DNA from: Clostridiales bacterium
GTDB lineage: Bacteria > Bacillota > Clostridia > Ch29
Assembly (NCBI GenBank): GCA_012728565.1
Contig: JAAYEV010000135.1
Coordinates: 1-33,021 of the forward strand
DNA length: 33,021 nt
Reading direction: 5' to 3'
Positions 1-8,343 of the stretch are shown here, in pieces (position 1 is the first letter of the stretch; each line of letters starts with the position of its first letter). The position numbers and the translations under genes are program-made. Under the pieces are notes generated by a model. That model was not told where the DNA came from. It ran no database searches and saw nothing but the letters and a program-made list of their open reading frames with translations.

Positions 1-28
1 CTATATAGTTGAAGTGTATTAAATTTTC

Positions 29-51
29 TTGCCAACGGAGGAGCTTGGCAA
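29..51. repeat. Small inverted repeat near the left edge
   Basis: TTGCCAA (29-35) and TTGGCAA (45-51) form a 7-bp perfect stem around a 9-base loop. It lies about 75 bases beyond the end of the minus-strand oxidoreductase operon. There is no clear T-run after it on either strand, so its role is unknown. I see no gene in bases 1-117. Confidence 0.35.
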
Positions 52-117
52 ATCAAAAACACAAAATTATTTACATATCCTTTTAAGAACCTCAAGACCA
101 TTTTGTCTACAAACTGA

Positions 118-137
118 GCCCACCCTTAGGGGTGGGC
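118..137 (-). terminator. Hairpin holding the operon's last stop codon
   Basis: GCCCACCC (118-125) and GGGTGGGC (130-137) form an 8-bp GC-rich stem with a four-base loop. Read on the minus strand, the TAA stop of the final operon gene (128-126) lies in the loop. The following minus-strand bases are only weakly T-rich, so this may be an inefficient terminator or a 3'-end stabilising hairpin. Confidence 0.5.
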
Positions 138-896
138 AATGTTTTTGAAGGTTATGTTTTGGAAGGCGTCCCGGAAACCGTCGGCGCTTTTCTTCCTCTT
201 GCAGACTTCGCAAAGGAGTACCACTTCGCTCTCCGGGTCCTTGGCCTTCAAGTGCTCGTACTGTTCGGGAGTCATTATATACCTGCCGCAGCAGGTACAC
301 TGAAGCAGCTCAAAGTCCTTGTCCCATATTGTCCTTATACCGCCTTCCTCCTTCATCTCAATGGCACCGCTGGGGCACACATGGGCACAGGAGCCGCAGC
401 CAATGCACGCCTCCGGCGGTTCCTTAAAGGGCGGCGCCACCTCCTTTGCGGTGCCCCTGTTTATGATCGAAATGGCCCCGGCGCCAAGTTTTTCGCAGGC
501 CCTGACGCACAGGCCGCACAGCATGCACTTTTCACCCTCATCTGCCTCGAACCGGCTCTCCGGCAGCGGCCCGTACCGCTCCAGCAGGTCCTCCATGTGC
601 TTCCCTTGGGGGGAGCTTGCATAAAGAAGCTTTACCAGGGTTTTTCTTATACGCTGTATCTTATCCGAATTTGTTATTACTTCAATCCCGTCTTTAACGG
701 GATACACGCAGGAGGCAACGGGTTTGCTCCTCCCGCCCTCCTTGACCTCCACTATGCACATGCGGCAGCAGCTCTGGCCGGGTAGGGCATCCAGATGGCA
801 CAGCGTGGGTATGTATACGCCCTCCCTCCTTGCCACGTCCAGCAAGTACTCGCCGCGCCTTGCACTGCATTCCCTGCCGTCAATTATTATTTTCAT
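126..896 (-). CDS. NuoG/HydA-like Fe-S subunit without catalytic domain
   Basis: This 256-residue protein matches the N-terminal electron-transfer part of NuoG or [FeFe]-hydrogenase HydA. A [2Fe-2S] domain has Cys33, Cys43/44, Cys47 and Cys63. Two [4Fe-4S] motifs follow (Cys124/127/130/134 and Cys164/167/170/174). The tail carries paired cysteines (Cys200, Cys202/203, Cys229, Cys232) that could bind zinc or iron. The usual histidine-ligated cluster is not evident and the H-cluster domain is absent, so it is not a hydrogenase. The ATG at 896 overlaps the upstream stop as ATGA and has a GGAGGTG site; an in-frame start further upstream would run into the neighbouring gene. It probably links the flavin subunit to ferredoxin or to the aldehyde oxidoreductase. 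The family is clear, the exact role inferred. Confidence 0.85.
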   Translation of the reverse strand: MKIIIDGRECSARRGEYLLDVARREGVYIPTLCHLDALPGQSCCRMCIVEVKEGGRSKPVASCVYPVKDGIEVITNSDKIQRIRKTLVKLLYASSPQGKHMEDLLERYGPLPESRFEADEGEKCMLCGLCVRACEKLGAGAISIINRGTAKEVAPPFKEPPEACIGCGSCAHVCPSGAIEMKEEGGIRTIWDKDFELLQCTCCGRYIMTPEQYEHLKAKDPESEVVLLCEVCKRKKSADGFRDAFQNITFKNIAHP

Positions 897-2719
897 ACAG
901 CCGCACCTCCCCCAATGCTTACCGCGCCGAATTTGCAAACCTGCCTGCACCGGCCGCATTTTATGCAAAGGTCTGGGTCTATGGTATACTTGTCCCCTGG
1001 CTTACCCGTTATGGCACCGGCGGGACAGTTCTTGGCGCACAGGCCGCAGCCCCTGCAGAGGCTTCCCTCTATATAATACTGGGTAAGCGCGGGACACACC
1101 CCCGCCCTGCAGCGCTTGTCGCGAATATGCTCCAGGTACTCTTCCCTGAAATACCGTAGGGTGGTTTCCACCGGGTTTGGCGCGGTTTTGCCCAGCCCGC
1201 ACAGCGACGCCTCCCTCAAGGCTTCGCAGATTTCAAGCAGCGTGTCTACATCCTCCTTATGGCCGCGGCCTGCGCATATATCGTTAAGTATGCCCAGCAT
1301 CCTCCTAAGGCCTTCCCTGCAGGGCAGGCATTTGCCGCAGGATTCCTCCGCCAGGAACCCGGTGTAATACCGCGCCACCTCCACCATGCAGGTGTCCTCA
1401 TCCATTACAATCATGCCGCCCGAGCCCATCATGGAACCGGCGCCGCTTAGGGATTCAAAGTCCACTTTCAGGTCCAGCATGCTCCCGGGGATGCATCCCC
1501 CCGAGGGCCCGCCGGTCTGGACCGCCTTAAAGGCCTTCCCGCCGGGTATCCCGCCGCCTATGTCGAATATTATCTTCCTCAGGCTTATCCCCATGGGCAC
1601 CTCTATGAGGCCGGTGTTTTGCACCTTGCCCACCAGCGAGAACACTTTGGTACCCTTGCTCCCCCCGGTGCCGATGGAGCTAAACCAATCGCTGCCCCTG
1701 TCAATGATAACCGGCACGTTGGCCCATGTCTCCACGTTGTTCAGAACAGTGGGTTTGTCCCAAAGCCCCCTCTCGGTGGCGTGGATGTACTTGGCCCGGG
1801 GCTCGCCCACCCTTCCCTCTATAGAAGCCATAAGCGCCGAGGATTCGCCGCAAACAAAGGCACCCCCTCCCCGGACAATGCTCAGGTCAAACCCAAAACC
1901 GCTGCCCATAATACTTTCGCCTAGAAAGCCTTGCTCCTTCGCCTGCCGGATGGCCGCTGACATGTTTTTAAGCGCCAGCGAATACTCATCCCGGATGTAA
2001 ATAAACCCCTGCCGGGAACCCACCGCGTAGGCACCTATGACCATCCCCTCTATAATGCTGTGGGGGTCCCCTTCCATTATGCTTCTGTCCATAAAGGCCC
2101 CGGGGTCGCCCTCGTCACCGTTGCACAGCACGTACCTGGGAGTATCATCGGAAGCGGCGCAGTGTCTCCATTTGCGGCCGGTGGGAAAACCGGCGCCGCC
2201 CCGGCCCCTTAAACCGGACTTTTCCATTTCTGCGGTTACATCCTCCGGCTTCATCTTTGAAAGCGCCTTCTCAAGGGCCCTGTACCCGCCCCTTTGGATA
2301 TAATCGTCAATATTCGCCGGGTCAATCTCGCCAATGTTTCGCAGTGCTATTTTTAGCTGGTTCTTGTAAAAAGCGGTATCCTTGTGGGATTTAACCTTTT
2401 TGCCGGTGGCGGGGTCGGTGTACAAAAGCCTTTCCACCACCCTTCCCCCTGCCAGGGTCTCCCGGACAATCTCTTCCACGTCGGGTACCTTTACCCTGCA
2501 GTAAAAAATGTCATCTGGCAGTATTTTAACGATGGGGCCCATCTCGCAAAGGCCGTTGCACCCGGTGGCCTTTGCAGCCGCCTTAACCCTTACCGGTTGG
2601 TCGGCGTTCTTTAGCATTCTTTCGAACTCTCTGTACACCCCATGGCTGCCGTTGGCAAGGCACCCGGTACCGCAGCATACCAGCACCGTCCGTTTCGGCC
2701 TGCTTCTAAATATCCCCAT
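893..2719 (-). CDS. NuoF/HydB-like NADH-binding flavoprotein subunit
   Basis: This 608-residue protein has the domain order of HydB from multimeric bifurcating hydrogenases. An N-terminal thioredoxin-like [2Fe-2S] domain shows CCGTGC and GCNGLC. The NuoF core has the glycine-rich NADH/FMN motif GRGGAGFPTGRKW and the motif NGDEGDPGAFMDR. An SLBB-like stretch precedes the [4Fe-4S] motif ESCGKCLPCREG with a later cysteine in SLCGLG. The C-terminus adds two ferredoxin-type [4Fe-4S] motifs (CRGCGLCAKNCP and CIKCGRCRQVC). I chose ATG 2719 (MGIFRS) over 2743 because a run of six G's sits at SD distance; it overlaps the NuoE-like gene by 14 bases. It should oxidise or reduce NAD(H) with FMN. Bifurcation is an inference from the HydB-like architecture. 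Confidence 0.92.
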   Translation of the reverse strand: MGIFRSRPKRTVLVCCGTGCLANGSHGVYREFERMLKNADQPVRVKAAAKATGCNGLCEMGPIVKILPDDIFYCRVKVPDVEEIVRETLAGGRVVERLLYTDPATGKKVKSHKDTAFYKNQLKIALRNIGEIDPANIDDYIQRGGYRALEKALSKMKPEDVTAEMEKSGLRGRGGAGFPTGRKWRHCAASDDTPRYVLCNGDEGDPGAFMDRSIMEGDPHSIIEGMVIGAYAVGSRQGFIYIRDEYSLALKNMSAAIRQAKEQGFLGESIMGSGFGFDLSIVRGGGAFVCGESSALMASIEGRVGEPRAKYIHATERGLWDKPTVLNNVETWANVPVIIDRGSDWFSSIGTGGSKGTKVFSLVGKVQNTGLIEVPMGISLRKIIFDIGGGIPGGKAFKAVQTGGPSGGCIPGSMLDLKVDFESLSGAGSMMGSGGMIVMDEDTCMVEVARYYTGFLAEESCGKCLPCREGLRRMLGILNDICAGRGHKEDVDTLLEICEALREASLCGLGKTAPNPVETTLRYFREEYLEHIRDKRCRAGVCPALTQYYIEGSLCRGCGLCAKNCPAGAITGKPGDKYTIDPDLCIKCGRCRQVCKFGAVSIGGGAAV

Positions 2720-3212
2720 AGCCTTTTCCCCCCAGCATGCCAAGTATTTCCCGTATCTTGTCCGGCTCTACCTTCGCATAATACACATCGTTTATTACCA
2801 TAACCGGTGCCAGGGCACAGGACCCAAGGCAGTTAACCGTCTCCAGCGAGAACCGACCGTCTACGGTGGTCTCCCCCGGCTCAATGCCAAGCAGCCTTTT
2901 CAGCTCGTCCAGCAGCCCCTGGGAGTTCTTTATATGGCATGCAGTCCCGTCGCATACCTTTATCACGTACTCACCCTTGGGCTTTAGGCTCAGGGCCTTG
3001 TAAAAGGTCGCCATGCTGTACAGCCTGCTTAGGGGCACGTCCAGGTGGAGGCGTACCGTCTCCAGAGCCTCCCTGGGAAGGTACCCATATGTTTTTTGTA
3101 TATCCTGCAGAATGGCAAGCAGGAACCTCTGCTCCCGGGGGTAACCATCCAGTATCTCCCGTACAGGCGCAAGGTCCTCCCTTTGCTTTACAAAGTCCAT
3201 TATATCTATCAC
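2706..3212 (-). CDS. NuoE/HydC-like [2Fe-2S] subunit
   Basis: This 168-residue protein has the thioredoxin-like fold of 24-kDa NuoE subunits. The four expected [2Fe-2S] ligands are visible: Cys87 and Cys92 in VCDGTAC, and Cys128 and Cys132 in NCLGSC. The N-terminal helical part includes the family motif YGYLPREAL. It normally pairs with the NuoF-like subunit encoded next. The start is ambiguous: GTG at 3212 (GGAGG nine bases upstream) or ATG at 3200 (AAGGTG upstream); the two differ by four residues. It begins six bases after the MoaD-like gene ends, consistent with one transcript. Confidence 0.92.
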   Translation of the reverse strand: MIDIMDFVKQREDLAPVREILDGYPREQRFLLAILQDIQKTYGYLPREALETVRLHLDVPLSRLYSMATFYKALSLKPKGEYVIKVCDGTACHIKNSQGLLDELKRLLGIEPGETTVDGRFSLETVNCLGSCALAPVMVINDVYYAKVEPDKIREILGMLGGKGYGDI

Positions 3213-3217
3213 CTTCT

Positions 3218-3493
3218 TTATCCTCCGGCCACCACGGGGAATATGGATACCTCGTCGTCCTTTTCAAGCGGCGTGTCCATCCCCTGCAGGTGAACCACGT
3301 TTCTGCCGTTTACCAGCACTATAATCTTGCTGCCCAGTTTTCCGTCCTCCAAGAGGAGGGAGCATAACTCCCTGCCGTAGAGACTGCAAAGGTGCTGCAA
3401 TAAACCACCCACACTGCCGCATCCTTGTTCTGCAACGTCAATCTCCCGGCTCCCTGTATGCTCCCTTATTGTAGCAAAGAACTTAACCTTCAT
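3218..3493 (-). CDS. MoaD/ThiS-family sulfur-carrier-like protein
   Basis: This 91-residue protein has the ubiquitin-like pattern of MoaD/ThiS: the N-terminal strand MKVKFFATIRE, the motif LVNGRNV, and DDEVSIFPVVAGG ending in Gly-Gly, the residues adenylated and thiocarboxylated in this family. It starts 13 bases after the aldehyde oxidoreductase gene. MoaD-like genes commonly sit in tungsten oxidoreductase operons, so it probably supplies the dithiolene sulfur of the tungsten or molybdenum bis-pterin cofactor. General MoaD function in cofactor synthesis elsewhere in the cell is also possible. Confidence 0.88.
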   Translation of the reverse strand: MKVKFFATIREHTGSREIDVAEQGCGSVGGLLQHLCSLYGRELCSLLLEDGKLGSKIIVLVNGRNVVHLQGMDTPLEKDDEVSIFPVVAGG

Positions 3494-3506
3494 GCCTATT
3501 CCGCCC

Positions 3507-5315
3507 TTACCCTATCGAAAGGTCCTGAAGTTTTTCGGCAGTAGGAACGCCGTCGGCGCCCCAGCCCCTGACTTCATAGTATTCCGGCAGCATTTTTTCA
3601 AGGTCCACCACTTTGCCCTTCGCGGGGCCGGACTGAAGCGGTTCTTTAAGAAGCCTGGGCGGCAGCGTGTCATCGGCGGCGGTAAACCCGGCCTTGATAT
3701 TGAACATCCTCTCCAGGTTCCATATCCTCTCACCGGCCTTTAGTATCTCTTCGTCGGTGGCGTTAATACCGGTGGCGGTCCGCAGCATGGAGGATATCTC
3801 TGGCAGCCCTATGGCGAAGGTGGTAAACAGGCATATCCCGGCGGAATCCACCACCGCGGTGAGGTCCTGGAATATCTTCAGCCATCCGGCCTTACCCTCG
3901 GTAACCAGCGGGTCAAGCTTTTCGGGTATGCCCAGTATCTCCGGCGATGTTAGATATCCCCTTACATGGCAGCCGCCGCGGTTGGAGGTGGCGTATTCAA
4001 GGCCCATCCCCTGCACGCCCCTGGCGTCATAGGCCGGCATTTCCTGTTTCTTTACCGACATCGAAAGCTCCGGGCAGCCGTATTTGGACGCCATCCTGTA
4101 GGAGCCCTCGGCCAGCACATCACCGAAGCCTTCCCTCAGGCCTATCATGCGGGTAAGCTCTACCAGGGCTTCCGCATCACCGAAGGGTATGGCCCTGCCG
4201 ACCTCTTCCTCGGTCAATATTCCCTTTTCATACATCTCCATCGCGCAGGCGATGGTGGCACCCGTTGTAATGGGGTCAATGCCCAGCTCGTTGCAAATGA
4301 AGTTGGCCTTGCTCACCGCCTCCAGGTCACCCACGCCGCAGCATGCGCCCAAGGCCCAGCCCGCTTCGTACTCGGGACCTTCTCCGAAGCTCTTGAACTT
4401 GCCTTCCGGGATACGCGTAATCCTTCCGCAGCCTATGTTGCAGCCGAAGCACCCCTTGTTCCTTACCAGGTACTTTTCGGCCAGGGTTTCACCGCTAATG
4501 CCCTCGGCCTCCTCGAATATGCCGCCGTCCCTCCAGTTCCTGGTGGGAAGCGCCCCCGACTGGTTAAGGATGTTTATCAGTATCTGGGTACCGTAGGTGG
4601 GTAGACCCCCGCCAGTAACCGGGTGTTCTTTTAGCTTTGTCCTGGCATCGGTGCAGGCCTCCATGAAGCCCTCGGGGTCGGCCACCTTTATGGACTTGGA
4701 GCCCTTTACCGCGACCGCCTTAAGGTTCTTTGACCCCATAACCGCTCCGAGGCCGGACCTGCCCGCAGCCCTGTTCCTGTCGTTTAGAACTCCGGCAAAT
4801 AGTACCATCTTTTCACCGCCCGGGCCTATGCATGCTACCCTGGCATCCTCCGCTGTTTCCGCAAGCACCGTGTCGGTGGTTTCAAACACGTTTTTACCCC
4901 ACAGGTGCAAGGCGTCCCGCAGCTCAACATTGTCGTCCTCAATCCACAGGTAGACGGGTTTTTCCGCCCTGCCCTCGAAAATTATCCCGTCATAGCCGGC
5001 GTACTTCAGCTCCGGCCCAAAATGGCCCCCCGAGTTGGAAGCGCCTATGGTGCCGGTAAGCGGCGCCTTGGCCACCACTTCATACCTGCCGCCGCTGCTG
5101 GCAAAGGTCCCGGTCAGCGGCCCGGTCATGAATATCAGCTTGTTTTCCTCGGACAACGGGTCCACCTTCGGGTCCACCTCGTCCATCATAATTTTTGTGG
5201 CAAGCCCCCTGGCCCCCAGGTACATCTCGGCATCCTTCGGGCATAGGGCCTCTTTCTTTATGGTTCCGTCGGTCAGGTTAACGCGCAGCAAATTTCCTGT
5301 CCAGCCAAACATCAT
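3507..5315 (-). CDS. aor: Aldehyde:ferredoxin oxidoreductase, tungsten type
   Basis: This 602-residue protein is a full-length AOR-family enzyme, oxidising aldehydes to carboxylates with a bis-pterin tungsten (or molybdenum) cofactor. The N-terminal cofactor domain includes [10 protein letters not shown] and [17 protein letters not shown], followed by [19 protein letters not shown]. The [4Fe-4S] ligands are Cys289, Cys292, Cys296 and Cys495, nearly identical in spacing to Pyrococcus AOR. The segments GEGPEYE and GGCHVRGY hold the acidic residue and histidine expected near the active site. ATG 5315 overlaps the ferredoxin stop and has GGAGGTG upstream. Substrate cannot be read from the sequence. 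The neighbouring NADH modules suggest NAD-linked rather than ferredoxin-only turnover. Confidence 0.95.
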   Translation of the reverse strand: MMFGWTGNLLRVNLTDGTIKKEALCPKDAEMYLGARGLATKIMMDEVDPKVDPLSEENKLIFMTGPLTGTFASSGGRYEVVAKAPLTGTIGASNSGGHFGPELKYAGYDGIIFEGRAEKPVYLWIEDDNVELRDALHLWGKNVFETTDTVLAETAEDARVACIGPGGEKMVLFAGVLNDRNRAAGRSGLGAVMGSKNLKAVAVKGSKSIKVADPEGFMEACTDARTKLKEHPVTGGGLPTYGTQILINILNQSGALPTRNWRDGGIFEEAEGISGETLAEKYLVRNKGCFGCNIGCGRITRIPEGKFKSFGEGPEYEAGWALGACCGVGDLEAVSKANFICNELGIDPITTGATIACAMEMYEKGILTEEEVGRAIPFGDAEALVELTRMIGLREGFGDVLAEGSYRMASKYGCPELSMSVKKQEMPAYDARGVQGMGLEYATSNRGGCHVRGYLTSPEILGIPEKLDPLVTEGKAGWLKIFQDLTAVVDSAGICLFTTFAIGLPEISSMLRTATGINATDEEILKAGERIWNLERMFNIKAGFTAADDTLPPRLLKEPLQSGPAKGKVVDLEKMLPEYYEVRGWGADGVPTAEKLQDLSIG

Positions 5316-5791
5316 TCATTCACCTCCCCAAACAACTCGCTGAATTTTTCAGCGATAACCTTTTTCCTGCCCATGGTTCCGGGCGCGGCCTCACGGTATT
5401 CGATGGCTCCCGACGGGCAGTATTGGGCACACTTTGGATCCCCTTCGCAGAGGTTGCATTTTACCACCTTACCTTCATAGGTGTTGAAGGTAATGTTGCC
5501 AAGTGGACATGCGCTGACGCACATTTTGCAACCGATGCACTTCCTCTCGTCAATTGCCACCAGCCCGTCCGCGGTTTTTGTGATAGCGTCGGTGGGGCAC
5601 ACTCTCATGCAGGACGGGTCCTCGCACTGCATGCACATCATGGGCACCGACACCGCCGCCTCGTCGTACGTGAATACCGAGACTCTTGAGTTCTTTGGAT
5701 TGAAAGCGTTGATTTTTGTGAAGGAGCATACCAGTTCGCAGGTTCTGCAGCCGATGCACTTTTCAGGTGAGATCATAAGAATTTTGCTCAC
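5312..5791 (-). CDS. Four-cluster ferredoxin-like electron-transfer subunit
   Basis: This 159-residue protein carries four [4Fe-4S] motifs of the HycB/DmsB type: [11 protein letters not shown] (Cys12/15/18/22), [24 protein letters not shown] and [14 protein letters not shown]. It is the first gene of the operon and its TGA overlaps the oxidoreductase ATG. Comparable small polyferredoxins are partners of bacterial tungsten AORs such as the Aromatoleum enzyme. It likely carries electrons between the AOR subunit and the NuoEF-like module. No signal peptide is visible, so the complex should be cytoplasmic. Confidence 0.9.
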   Translation of the reverse strand: MSKILMISPEKCIGCRTCELVCSFTKINAFNPKNSRVSVFTYDEAAVSVPMMCMQCEDPSCMRVCPTDAITKTADGLVAIDERKCIGCKMCVSACPLGNITFNTYEGKVVKCNLCEGDPKCAQYCPSGAIEYREAAPGTMGRKKVIAEKFSELFGEVNE

Positions 5792-5844
5792 ATCCCTCCG
5801 GCTCCGTCAAAGAAACGGGCGCCGGATTTCACCTCCCCCTTTAT

Positions 5845-5904
5845 TTATTAAAAAAAGTTCACCCGCTGCTTTCGGCAAGAATATGCCCCAGGCAGCAAAT
5901 GAAC
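5845..5904 (-). terminator. Intrinsic terminator inside the oxidoreductase leader
   Basis: On the minus strand a three-part stem forms: GTTCA/TGAAC (5904-5900 with 5861-5857), GCTGC/GCAGC (5896-5892 with 5869-5865) and GGCA/TGCC (5887-5884 with 5877-5874). Six T's follow at 5856-5851, then an AT-rich tail. It lies upstream of the first gene, ahead of the GGGGGAGGTGA sequence near 5839, so it should act as an attenuator and not as an end-of-operon terminator. Confidence 0.75.
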
Positions 5905-5935
5905 TCCTTTGCAATAACGGCAGGCGTAAGTATTA

Positions 5936-5989
5936 CTCCTCGCACCCTGGCGCCCCACAGCCCCTTTTACCGGGTCCGTGGGGTCGGAG
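5936..5989 (-). promoter_or_regulatory. Structured leader element, candidate Moco/Tuco riboswitch
   Basis: On the minus strand CTCC (5989-5986) pairs with GGAG (5939-5936), enclosing a GTGGGG/CCCCAC stem (5983-5978 with 5958-5953) and a smaller inner C/G pairing around AAAA. It sits about 30 bases before the leader terminator and ahead of an operon for a tungsten/molybdenum-cofactor enzyme. That is the place where Moco-RNA-type riboswitches occur. I cannot verify the conserved core from memory, so the aptamer identity is a hypothesis; the stems themselves are visible. Confidence 0.4.
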
Positions 5990-6042
5990 AAAGACTCTCT
6001 ATTTTTTTGAGCAAACCATGATGCTGATTTTTCAGATGCTTT

Positions 6043-6071
6043 TATGAAGTATTAAAACAGAAATGTGTCAA
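6043..6071 (-). promoter_or_regulatory. Possible promoter of the oxidoreductase operon
   Basis: A perfect TTGACA is present on the minus strand at 6071-6066. The matching -10 at 17-base spacing (6048-6043) is a poor TTCATA, so this is tentative. Transcription from here would make a leader of roughly 250 bases including the structured element and attenuator. Confidence 0.3.
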
Positions 6072-6309
6072 TCGAATCAGTATAATAATTCTTCTGCAAA
6101 CAACACAGAAATCCTTCTAAAAAATGGAACAATTGTAGAATAATTAACTGCTCGTTCCACCTTTCTATATATATTAACCCAGTACAGAAATATGAGTATG
6201 ATTTTTCGCCTGTCGCCGGCATATTCATCGGTTTTTACAGTTTAAGTTACAAAACCTCCCCACTCCTACAAAAGCGCTGGGCTGCACCATCGATTGCATA
6301 TAAGAAGCT

Positions 6310-6336
6310 ACAAAAACTATGGTCTGACATATAGTA
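6310..6336 (+). promoter_or_regulatory. Sigma-K-like sporulation promoter
   Basis: AC at 6310-6311 is followed after 16 bases by CATATAGTA at 6328-6336. This fits the Bacillus sigma-K pattern of AC, 16-17 bases, CATANNNTA. It lies about 80 bases upstream of the first glycan gene. The short consensus can arise by chance, but mother-cell expression would suit the collagen-like and CgeB-like genes downstream. Confidence 0.4.
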
Positions 6337-6415
6337 AACTAGAAATCCGAGCTGAGGCGTTATACATAGTGCTAAAATGCAAAGCAAAATTCAAGCACTG
6401 GACAGGAGGCCTGCA

Positions 6416-7456
6416 ATGTTTGACGGAAAAACACTGCTTATAACCGGAGGAACGGGTTCCTTTGGCAATGCAATGCTGAACAAGTTTATTAACACAAGTA
6501 TTAAAGAGATAAGAATATTCAGCAGGGATGAGAAGAAGCAAAACGATATGAGACATGCATTCAGAGACCCCAGGATAACGTTCTGGGTCGGAGATGTGCG
6601 GGAGTACAGCAGTATAAACCATGCAATGAAGGGCGTTGACTATGTCTTTCATGCCGCTGCGCTAAAACAGGTGCCGTCCTGCGAGTTTTACCCGATGGAA
6701 GCGGTAAAAACAAATATACTCGGGGCTGAAAATGTTATGAATGCCGCTGTGAATAATGGGGTAAAAAAGCTTATTGCACTTAGCACCGATAAGGCGGTAT
6801 ACCCGATAAATGCCATGGGCATTTCCAAAGCCATGATGGAAAAGCTTCTAGTGGCAAAATCGAGGACGCTGTCCGACAATGATACGGTAATATGCTGCAC
6901 ACGCTATGGCAATGTCATGGCGTCAAGGGGTTCGGTGATTCCGCTGTTTATTGACCAGATAAAGGGTGGAGGCCCCATAACCATGACCGATCCAATGATG
7001 ACCAGGTTCCTCATGTCCCTTGATGATGCCGTGGACCTTGTGCTGCATGCGTTCAAGCATGGTAAACAGGGAGATATTTGGGTCCACAAAGCGCCTGCCT
7101 CCACAATCCAGGACCTGTCAACGGCCCTGATGGACATTTTTGATAAAAAAGTAGATGTCATGGTCATCGGAACCAGGCATGGGGAAAAATTACACGAAAC
7201 CCTTGTAACCAGGGAAGAGATGGCAAGGGCCGAGGACTTGGGGAAATATTTTAGAATCAGCGCGGATAACAGGGATTTAAACTACAATAAGTACCTTGCC
7301 TCAGGCGAAACCAGGATATCCCGCATGGTCGAGTTCAACTCATATAATACTCAAAGGCTTACGGTAGAAGAGGTAAAGCAAAAGCTCTTGGCCCTCGAAT
7401 ACGTCAAAACCGAGCTGTCCTCAGCCTCAAATCCCAAAAGGGGCTACAGAGAATAA
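6416..7456 (+). CDS. CapE/FnlA-like UDP-GlcNAc inverting 4,6-dehydratase
   Basis: This 346-residue extended short-chain dehydrogenase matches the CapD/CapE/FnlA polysaccharide family. GGTGSFG (11-17) binds NAD(P). AALKQVPSCEFYP (81-93) and STDKAVYPINAMGISK (123-138) are family signatures. Met134 replaces the usual tyrosine of YxxxK, as described for Staphylococcus CapE, and Lys126 is retained. It should convert UDP-GlcNAc to a 4-keto-6-deoxy sugar, the first step to FucNAc or PneNAc-type sugars. ATG 6416 is chosen because AGGAGG lies six bases upstream; the in-frame ATG at 6377 has no such site. It is followed by a reductase gene after 26 bases. Confidence 0.9.
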   Translation: MFDGKTLLITGGTGSFGNAMLNKFINTSIKEIRIFSRDEKKQNDMRHAFRDPRITFWVGDVREYSSINHAMKGVDYVFHAAALKQVPSCEFYPMEAVKTNILGAENVMNAAVNNGVKKLIALSTDKAVYPINAMGISKAMMEKLLVAKSRTLSDNDTVICCTRYGNVMASRGSVIPLFIDQIKGGGPITMTDPMMTRFLMSLDDAVDLVLHAFKHGKQGDIWVHKAPASTIQDLSTALMDIFDKKVDVMVIGTRHGEKLHETLVTREEMARAEDLGKYFRISADNRDLNYNKYLASGETRISRMVEFNSYNTQRLTVEEVKQKLLALEYVKTELSSASNPKRGYRE

Positions 7457-7482
7457 TAATGTTTACATGAAGGGAGAAAAAA

Positions 7483-8343
7483 ATGAAAAGGGTCTTGGTC
7501 TTAGGGTCAACCGGCATGGCCGGGCACGTTATTACAATGCACCTAATGAAAAACCCAAGTTTTTTGGTATTCAACGTTTCGCGAAGAAGCCGTTTAAACC
7601 GGCATACCGCCTTGATGGATGTCATGGACATCGGCAGGCTGGATGAATACCTGCGGGAAACATCCCCCGACGTAATAGTAAACTGTATAGGCGTACTGAA
7701 CCAGTTTGCATCGGCCGAGAAGGATAGGGCTGTATTTTTAAACTCCTACCTGCCGCATTACCTGGAAAGCAAATACAAGGGGTCGTGCACCCGGGTTATT
7801 CACTTAAGCACCGACTGCGTGTTCTCGGGAAAGGACGGTAGTTATCATGAAAACTCCTTTAGGGACGGGGATGACTTTTACGCCAGGACAAAGGCTGTTG
7901 GAGAAATAGTCAACGACAAGGATATAACCATCCGAACGTCCATTATCGGCCCTGACATGCGTCCGGAGGGCATTGGACTGTTTAACTGGTTCATGAAAAG
8001 CAGGGGTACCATTTACGGGTATACGCGGGTATTCTGGAACGGCGTTACTACGCTGGAACTGGCAAAACTGGTGGAGGCCCTGCTGGACAGCGATACCTGC
8101 GGCTTGGTTCATTTCACAAACAGAAACAAGATATCAAAACACCAGCTGCTTACAATCTTGAAACAGCAGTTCAACCGCAGCGATATCAAAATTGAAGAAT
8201 TTGATGGAATTGTTTCGGACAAAAGCCTTATTAATACCCGCGAGGATTTCGCATACCCTGTCCCCGACTATGATGAAATGATAGGCAAACTGAAAGAATG
8301 GGTGTGCAGCAACAAATCCCTGTACCCCCATTACTTTACATGA
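7483..8343 (+). CDS. RmlD-like NAD(P)-dependent sugar reductase
   Basis: This 286-residue short-chain dehydrogenase resembles dTDP-4-dehydrorhamnose reductase. It has GSTGMAG (8-14) for cofactor binding, STDCVFSG (109-116), and the catalytic pair Tyr133/Lys137 in YARTK. Its position after the CapE/FnlA-like dehydratase suggests it reduces that 4-keto product, like FnlB/WbjC in the FucNAc pathway, giving an L-talo or L-fuco aminosugar nucleotide. It is shorter than FnlB/CapF because it lacks the C-terminal cupin domain. The ATG follows GAAGGGAG. The exact sugar is uncertain. Confidence 0.82.
   Translation: MKRVLVLGSTGMAGHVITMHLMKNPSFLVFNVSRRSRLNRHTALMDVMDIGRLDEYLRETSPDVIVNCIGVLNQFASAEKDRAVFLNSYLPHYLESKYKGSCTRVIHLSTDCVFSGKDGSYHENSFRDGDDFYARTKAVGEIVNDKDITIRTSIIGPDMRPEGIGLFNWFMKSRGTIYGYTRVFWNGVTTLELAKLVEALLDSDTCGLVHFTNRNKISKHQLLTILKQQFNRSDIKIEEFDGIVSDKSLINTREDFAYPVPDYDEMIGKLKEWVCSNKSLYPHYFT

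Larger units (their letters stand above)
5792..6415. other. Divergent intergenic region with leader and promoters
   Basis: This 624-base stretch between divergent operons has no convincing gene. Its left half forms the minus-strand leader of the oxidoreductase operon (structured element plus terminator, listed separately). Its right half is AT-rich and holds a TTGACA box on the minus strand and a sigma-K-like promoter on the plus strand. The short reading frames here lack ribosome binding sites. Confidence 0.7.

Noticed and set aside
132-785. Long plus-strand reading frame opposite the NuoG/HydA-like gene
   Set aside because: The minus strand carries clear Fe-S cysteine motifs, an RBS and operon overlap; the plus frame is a GC-driven shadow without recognisable domains.
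126-896. [FeFe]-hydrogenase catalytic subunit
   Set aside because: The protein ends after the ferredoxin-type clusters plus a short cysteine tail. None of the H-cluster motifs is present and the downstream sequence does not continue the frame.
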